Both the position numbers and the translations under genes were made by a program. A stretch of 64,000 nucleotides of DNA. It comes from Chryseobacterium taeanense (GTDB lineage Bacteria; Bacteroidota; Bacteroidia; Flavobacteriales; Weeksellaceae). Location of the stretch: assembly GCF_900099685.1 (NCBI RefSeq), contig NZ_FNDW01000012.1, forward strand, positions 80,054-144,053, written 5' to 3'. This document shows, one piece after another, positions 60,500-64,000 of this stretch. A model generated the notes under the pieces. The model saw only the letters and a program-made list of their open reading frames with translations, was not told where the DNA came from and did no database searches. Every line of letters begins with the position of its first letter. The stretch's first letter is position 1.

Positions 60500-61171
60500 G
60501 TGAGCAAATTATTGACCAATACTGTGCGGTTCTCTATTGCAGACAGTGATTTTTATTTTAAAAAAATATTAATCAAAATGCTTATGGAAAATCCGTTCTA
60601 TATGCTTCTTAATGACTGTAACAACGGTCATGAGCTTATCAGCAGGAATTACAGAAGGCAGGAAGACGTTTTTATTGTAGAGTTATTCATGCCTGTACTC
60701 AGCGGACTTGAAGCTATAAAATATATCCGGAAAAGCAATACCGAAACACCTATCATCACCTATTCCGGAACTTATCAGGAAGATATGGCCGAAATACTTT
60801 CTAGAATTCCCAACATTTATTACTGTCAGAAAAAAAGTAATGTAATTAAAGACATTATTAAAGGAAAAATCACATCAGATACTTTCGATTACGAAGCTTA
60901 TACCAAAAATTGGGAACAGCAGCCATTGGCGGTTATGGAATATATGGATCGGCAGAAGAAAAGCCAGGAAGAACTTTCGCCAACTGAAATCCAGCTCATG
61001 AAATTCTGCTATGAAGGCTTCAGCAATAAAGAAATTGGTGAAAAGCTGAACCTCAGTACAAGAACCATTGATACCTACATTAATCGCCTTACGGAAAAGC
61101 TCGGTTTGAAAACAAAACTTCACCTGATACGCTTTTGCGTGGAGAACGGATACTACAATTCGAGTATGTAA
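60500..61171 (+). CDS. LuxR/NarL-type response regulator with Glu in place of the phospho-Asp
   Basis: 223 residues from GTG 60500. Receiver domain at about 8-130: RFSIADSDF holds the first acidic residues, ITYSG the conserved Ser, CQKKSN the Lys. The phospho-acceptor strand reads VFIVELFMPVLSG, so Glu61 stands where Asp is expected. The C-terminal LuxR helix-turn-helix is LSPTEIQLMKFCYEGFSNKEIGEKLNLSTRTIDTYINRLTEKLG. A Glu here often mimics the phosphorylated state, so the protein may be permanently active. It is divergent from the tss operon and may control it. Confidence 0.85.
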   Translation: MSKLLTNTVRFSIADSDFYFKKILIKMLMENPFYMLLNDCNNGHELISRNYRRQEDVFIVELFMPVLSGLEAIKYIRKSNTETPIITYSGTYQEDMAEILSRIPNIYYCQKKSNVIKDIIKGKITSDTFDYEAYTKNWEQQPLAVMEYMDRQKKSQEELSPTEIQLMKFCYEGFSNKEIGEKLNLSTRTIDTYINRLTEKLGLKTKLHLIRFCVENGYYNSSM

Positions 61172-61248
61172 GAGTAATTTAATAATTTCATAAAACAGAC
61201 TAAACATTAAATTTTCAATCTCTTAACGAAAAATATTTTACCACTAAT

Positions 61249-61280
61249 TTGCTAATATTCAATTTTTTTAACTAAATTTG
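61249..61280 (+). promoter_or_regulatory. Promoter of the HU gene
   Basis: TTG at 61249-61251, 21-nt spacer, TAAATTTG at 61273-61280. A purine-rich AAAAAAGGAA lies just before the ATG and could be a weak ribosome-binding site. Confidence 0.75.
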
Positions 61281-61310
61281 CACACCTAAAATTTAAAATT
61301 AAAAAAGGAA

Positions 61311-61607
61311 ATGACAAAGGCTGAATTGGTAAACACCATCTCAAATAAGTTGGGAACCGAAAAGAATGAAACACAGAAAGTTGTAGAAGCTTTTATGCAG
61401 GAAATCAGAACTTCCATGTATAATGGAGATAATGTTTATCTGAGAGGTTTTGGATCTTTTATCATTAAAACAAGGGCAGCTAAGACGGGAAGAAATATCT
61501 CTAAAAACACTGCAATTGTAATCCCTGCTCATAACATTCCTGCTTTCAAACCATCAAAATCTTTTGTGGAGAAAGTAAAAACAAAAGTTAAAACAAAAGA
61601 AAATTAA
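61311..61607 (+). CDS. HU family DNA-binding protein
   Basis: 98 residues. MTKAELVNTISNKLGTEKNE is the helical N-terminus and VYLRGFGSFIIKTRAAKTGRNISKNT is the beta-arm region (GFGSF plus R-x-G-R-N), followed by HNIPAFKPSKSFVEKV. It bends and compacts DNA. The Lys-rich tail is somewhat longer than in E. coli HU. The mS38-like gene follows 34 nt later. Confidence 0.95.
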   Translation: MTKAELVNTISNKLGTEKNETQKVVEAFMQEIRTSMYNGDNVYLRGFGSFIIKTRAAKTGRNISKNTAIVIPAHNIPAFKPSKSFVEKVKTKVKTKEN

Positions 61608-61641
61608 CTGAATATTAACTAGTTACTAAAAAATTATAATT

Positions 61642-61731
61642 ATGCCAAGCGGAAAGAAAAGAAAAAGACACAAGGTTGCAACTCACAAAAGAAAGAAAAG
61701 AAGAAGAGCAAACAGACATAAGAAAAAATAA
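61642..61731 (+). CDS. 29-residue basic protein, mS38/AURKAIP1-COX24-like small ribosomal protein
   Basis: It encodes MPSGKKRKRHKVATHKRKKR, then RRANRHKKK: 29 residues, 20 of them Lys, Arg or His. This is the form of the Bacteroidetes AURKAIP1/COX24-domain proteins, relatives of mitochondrial mS38 and actinobacterial bS22, which bind the decoding-region rRNA of the small subunit. It is 34 nt behind HU and ends at a hairpin. The family name is from memory of similar sequences. Confidence 0.8.
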   Translation: MPSGKKRKRHKVATHKRKKRRRANRHKKK

Positions 61732-61758
61732 TCTCATTCCTGAGATTTATAATATATA

Positions 61759-61802
61759 ATATAGTTGGTGATTTTAATTTTTTAAACATTCACCGACTAT
61801 AT
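61759..61802 (+). terminator. Terminator after the HU / mS38-like unit
   Basis: 13-bp stem ATATAGTTGGTGA / TCACCGACTATAT (one G-T pair) with an 18-nt loop, followed by TTTTGTTTTG. Confidence 0.75.
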
Positions 61803-61959
61803 TTTGTTTTGTAACTATTAAGATGTCAATGAAAGGATTTTATATTTTATCAAAAAAAATGTTATTCATTCAATACTAATTCTTAATTTAAGGATAAATT
61901 TATATGATGAAATATATAGCTTTTTTCTACCTTCTTAACAATTTTTATCTTACAACAAA

Positions 61960-63519
61960 ATGAAGAAAGAACTAATAGTTTCGCATGAGGATGATCTTAC
62001 GAAGATTGCACTCCTGGAAGACGGAAGACTATGTGAACTTCATGAGCAAGAGGACAAAAGTGACTTTATAGTTGGTGATCTTTTTATCGGAAAAGTAAAA
62101 AAACTGGCACCCAATCTGAATGCTGCCTTCGTAAATATAGGCTATGAAAAAGATGCCTTTCTGCATTATCAGGATCTTGGACCTCAATATCTTACCTACA
62201 GGAAATTTCTGAAGGATACTATTTCCAAAGCGCAAAGCTCTTCAAGCTTAAAAAATTTTGAGATACAGCGCGAAATAGATAAAAACGGAACCGTAGACAA
62301 AGTCATTGCTAAAGATGACGTTATTTTACTACAGATTACCAAAGAGCCTATTTCGACAAAAGGGCCGAGAATATCTACCCAGATTTCGCTTACAGGTCGC
62401 TTTTTAGTACTTATCCCTTTCGACAATAAAGTATCTATTTCAAAAAAAGTTAAAAGTTCTGAAGAAAAAGAAAGACTGAGAACACTTATTGAAAGTATTA
62501 AACCTGAAGGTTTTGGAGTGATTATCAGAACAGTAGCAGAAGGAAAAAAAGTTGCGGATCTCCACAACGACATGAATCAGCTCATTCAGAAATGGGAAAC
62601 CACTTTTAAAAATATTCAGAAAAACAAAGTTCCGTCCAGAGTATTAAGTGAAGATGATAAAGCTTCAGCTATTTTGAGAGACAATTTCAACCAGGATTTT
62701 GTAAGTATCACCTGTGATGACGAACAAATGGTTGATGAAATGAAAAACTATCTGGAAGTAATTGCTCCGGAAAGAAAAAATATTGTTCATTTTTATAATT
62801 CTCACATTCCACTTCTGGAATACTATAATGTTGAAAAACAGCTCAAACAAAGCTTTGGAAAACACGTCAATATTCCCAGCTCAAAAGGCGCTTATCTTGT
62901 CATAGAACATACAGAAGCACTACACGTAGTCGATGTAAACTCCGGAAACAACATTACAACAGGAGCTTCCGTAAATAAAGAACATGCCCTGAATGTAAAC
63001 AAAATGGCAGCAACAGAGATCGCAAGGCAACTGCGTCTCCGTGATATGGGTGGAATCATTGTAATTGATTTTATCGACATGACCAACCCGGAACACAGAA
63101 GAGATCTATATGAGCACCTGAAGGAAGAAATGAAGCGTGATAAAGCCCGCCACAAGATACTTCCACCAAGCAAATTCGGACTCATACAAATTACCAGACA
63201 AAGAAACCGTCCGGAAAAACAGATCGATACTAAAGAAGAAAACCCGAATAAAGACGGAGAAATCGTTGCTCCGATCGTTATCGTAGAAAGAATGGGTGAA
63301 ACCCTGAGAACAATCATGCAGAAGGAAAAAGGAAAACTTTACCTTCATGTACATCCATTCGTTGAAGCGTATCTCACAAAAGGATTAAACAGCATTCAGA
63401 TGAAATGGTTCGTAAAGTACAAAAAATGGGTAACCATTGTCCCACGAGACTCTTTCAAATATTTAGAATACAGAATTTACAATTCAAAAAAAGAAGAATT
63501 GATCGGATATTCTAATTAA
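61960..63519 (+). CDS. rng: Ribonuclease E/G family endoribonuclease
   Basis: 519 residues, close to RNase G length. An S1 RNA-binding domain at about 35-130 (DFIVGDLFIGKVKKLAPNLNAAFVNIG) is followed by the RNase H-like catalytic core with both magnesium-binding Asp: HVVDVNSGNN and GGIIVIDFIDM. The C-terminal small domain includes HPFVEAYLTKG. No CPxC zinc-link Cys pair is visible between these parts, unlike E. coli RNase E. It processes rRNA and mRNA. A 5S rRNA gene lies about 400 nt further on. Confidence 0.93.
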   Translation: MKKELIVSHEDDLTKIALLEDGRLCELHEQEDKSDFIVGDLFIGKVKKLAPNLNAAFVNIGYEKDAFLHYQDLGPQYLTYRKFLKDTISKAQSSSSLKNFEIQREIDKNGTVDKVIAKDDVILLQITKEPISTKGPRISTQISLTGRFLVLIPFDNKVSISKKVKSSEEKERLRTLIESIKPEGFGVIIRTVAEGKKVADLHNDMNQLIQKWETTFKNIQKNKVPSRVLSEDDKASAILRDNFNQDFVSITCDDEQMVDEMKNYLEVIAPERKNIVHFYNSHIPLLEYYNVEKQLKQSFGKHVNIPSSKGAYLVIEHTEALHVVDVNSGNNITTGASVNKEHALNVNKMAATEIARQLRLRDMGGIIVIDFIDMTNPEHRRDLYEHLKEEMKRDKARHKILPPSKFGLIQITRQRNRPEKQIDTKEENPNKDGEIVAPIVIVERMGETLRTIMQKEKGKLYLHVHPFVEAYLTKGLNSIQMKWFVKYKKWVTIVPRDSFKYLEYRIYNSKKEELIGYSN

Positions 63520-63530
63520 GGAAAACTTAC

Positions 63531-63553
63531 AACCTCTGGATCTACCGGAGGTT
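63531..63553 (+). terminator. Terminator after rng
   Basis: 9-bp stem AACCTCTGG / CCGGAGGTT (one G-T pair), 5-nt loop, followed by a T-run. Confidence 0.85.
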
Positions 63554-63680
63554 TTTTTATTTCTATAAAAGAACAAGTCTAAGTATCTACCTTCATAAAC
63601 TTTTAATTAAAGGGCGCAAATTATAAGCTCATATTACACATATTTTCACACTGGCTTTATATATTAAAGTTTAATTATTC

Positions 63681-63800
63681 AGGAGCTTCCTCTCGCTATC
63701 CGCTCATACTCCTCGCGCCAGGGCTTTTCCAGGGCGAAGGCCTTTCTTTCATTCCCCGCTGTGGGGTAACCGCTACTATCGAGGCTAGGGTGATAGGCTG
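63681..63800 (-). ncRNA. Structured intergenic element resembling the flavo-1 RNA motif
   Basis: On the minus strand it reads TATCACCCTAGCCTCGATAG, TAGCGGTTACCCC, then several short GC hairpins (CCCCACAGCGGGG; GGCCTTCGCC; GCCCTGGAAAAGCCCTGGC-like) and closes with GAGCGGATAGCGAGAGGAAGCTCC. The 'TAGCC-CGATAG-AGCGG ... AGCGGATAGCG ... AGCTCC' frame recurs between genes in flavobacteria. It may be the flavo-1 RNA motif; that name is from memory. Much higher GC than its surroundings. No ORF. Confidence 0.45.
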
Positions 63801-63887
63801 AAGTATAAATAGGCGGGTTGTAGGCAACAGTACGGCTTTTAGTATGTAGTAAAAATATTACTTTCCCTTAGGGTATATAACAAACAA

Positions 63888-63919
63888 AAAAACCTCACAC
63901 ATTACTGTATGAGGTTTTT
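63888..63919 (-). terminator. Terminator of the rRNA operon
   Basis: Perfect 10-bp stem AAAAACCTCA / TGAGGTTTTT with a 12-nt loop, just behind the 5S 3' end on the minus strand and followed by more T residues. Confidence 0.85.
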
Positions 63920-63925
63920 AAAAAA

Positions 63926-64000
63926 ACTGGCGGCGACCTACTCTCCCGCGTTAGCAGTACCATCGGCGCTGGTGGGCTTAACTTCTGTGTTCGGAATGGG
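63926..64000 (-). rRNA. rrf: 5S ribosomal RNA, 3' part
   Basis: Reading the minus strand from the right edge: CCCATTCCGAACACAGAAGT, TAAGCCCACCAGCGCCGATG, GTACTGC...GGGAGAGTAGGTCGCCGCCAG. These are the universal 5S helix III, loop E and 3' segments. The 5' ~35-40 nt and the rest of the rRNA operon lie beyond the window. Confidence 0.97.

Larger units (their letters stand above)
63520..63925. other. Intergenic region between rng and the rRNA operon
   Basis: 406 bases. It holds the rng terminator (63531-63553), about 120 nt of nothing evident, a GC-richer structured element (63681-63800), and the rRNA-operon terminator (63888-63919). Confidence 0.6.

Noticed and set aside
1..64000. CRISPR arrays, tRNA genes, IS elements
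   Set aside because: No regularly spaced repeats, no cloverleaf with conserved TTCRA arm and no transposase motif were seen on either strand.

Overview
The window looks like chromosomal DNA of a flavobacterium, most likely Chryseobacterium or a close relative in the Weeksellaceae. The evidence is the low GC, promoters of the Bacteroidetes type (-7 box TAnnTTTG, sometimes with TTG about 20 nt upstream), few recognisable Shine-Dalgarno sites, and typical gene families: Bat/MoxR operon, YpdA, PspC-PadR, GxxExxY, the T6SSiii subunits TssP and TssR, and a 29-residue mS38-like ribosomal protein.

Layout. 1-7 kb: a truncated MscS channel gene, lipoproteins, uracil-DNA glycosylase (ung), and a YceI / porin / YceI-like operon. 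7-12.4 kb: a GNAT acetyltransferase, a MutS2 without Smr domain, a frameshifted YcxB-like gene, and a small membrane protein with an ABC ATPase. 12.4-17 kb: a cobalamin riboswitch followed by an acyl-CoA thioesterase instead of a transporter, an HD hydrolase, and PadR with a PspC protein. 17-22.6 kb: a tiny transcription unit with a 20-codon ORF, an acyltransferase, a thioesterase, an envelope module (lipoprotein, ECF sigma factor fused to a membrane anchor, outer-membrane barrel), and isochorismate synthase.

22.6-42 kb: the aerotolerance operon moxR-GNAT-DUF58-batD-like-batA-batB ... batC-batD, cut in two between batB and batC by about 10.4 kb. That cargo is an apparently complete peptidase-type (double-glycine) type I export system: TolC, a precursor with a GG leader joined to a papain/C39-like domain, two unknown exported proteins, a pol-beta-fold nucleotidyltransferase, a C39-peptidase ABC transporter and an HlyD adaptor. 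It is the best candidate here for an undescribed system.

42-50.5 kb: housekeeping and envelope genes (DinB, RlmB, DUF6263, YfhO, a glycosyltransferase, YpdA). 50.5-61.2 kb: a T6SSiii region with envelope genes tssQ/O/P/R in one operon, a separately transcribed effector cassette (DUF4280 PAAR-like protein, 1067-residue GH19 plus LAS-metallopeptidase effector, lipoprotein), and a divergent LuxR-type regulator whose receiver carries Glu at the phospho-acceptor position. The tube, sheath and baseplate genes are not in the window. 61.2-64 kb: HU, the mS38-like protein, RNase E/G, a structured intergenic element resembling a flavobacterial RNA motif, and the 3' end of a 5S rRNA gene whose operon enters from the right on the minus strand.

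No IS element, prophage, CRISPR array or tRNA was seen. All functional calls rest on reading motifs by eye.
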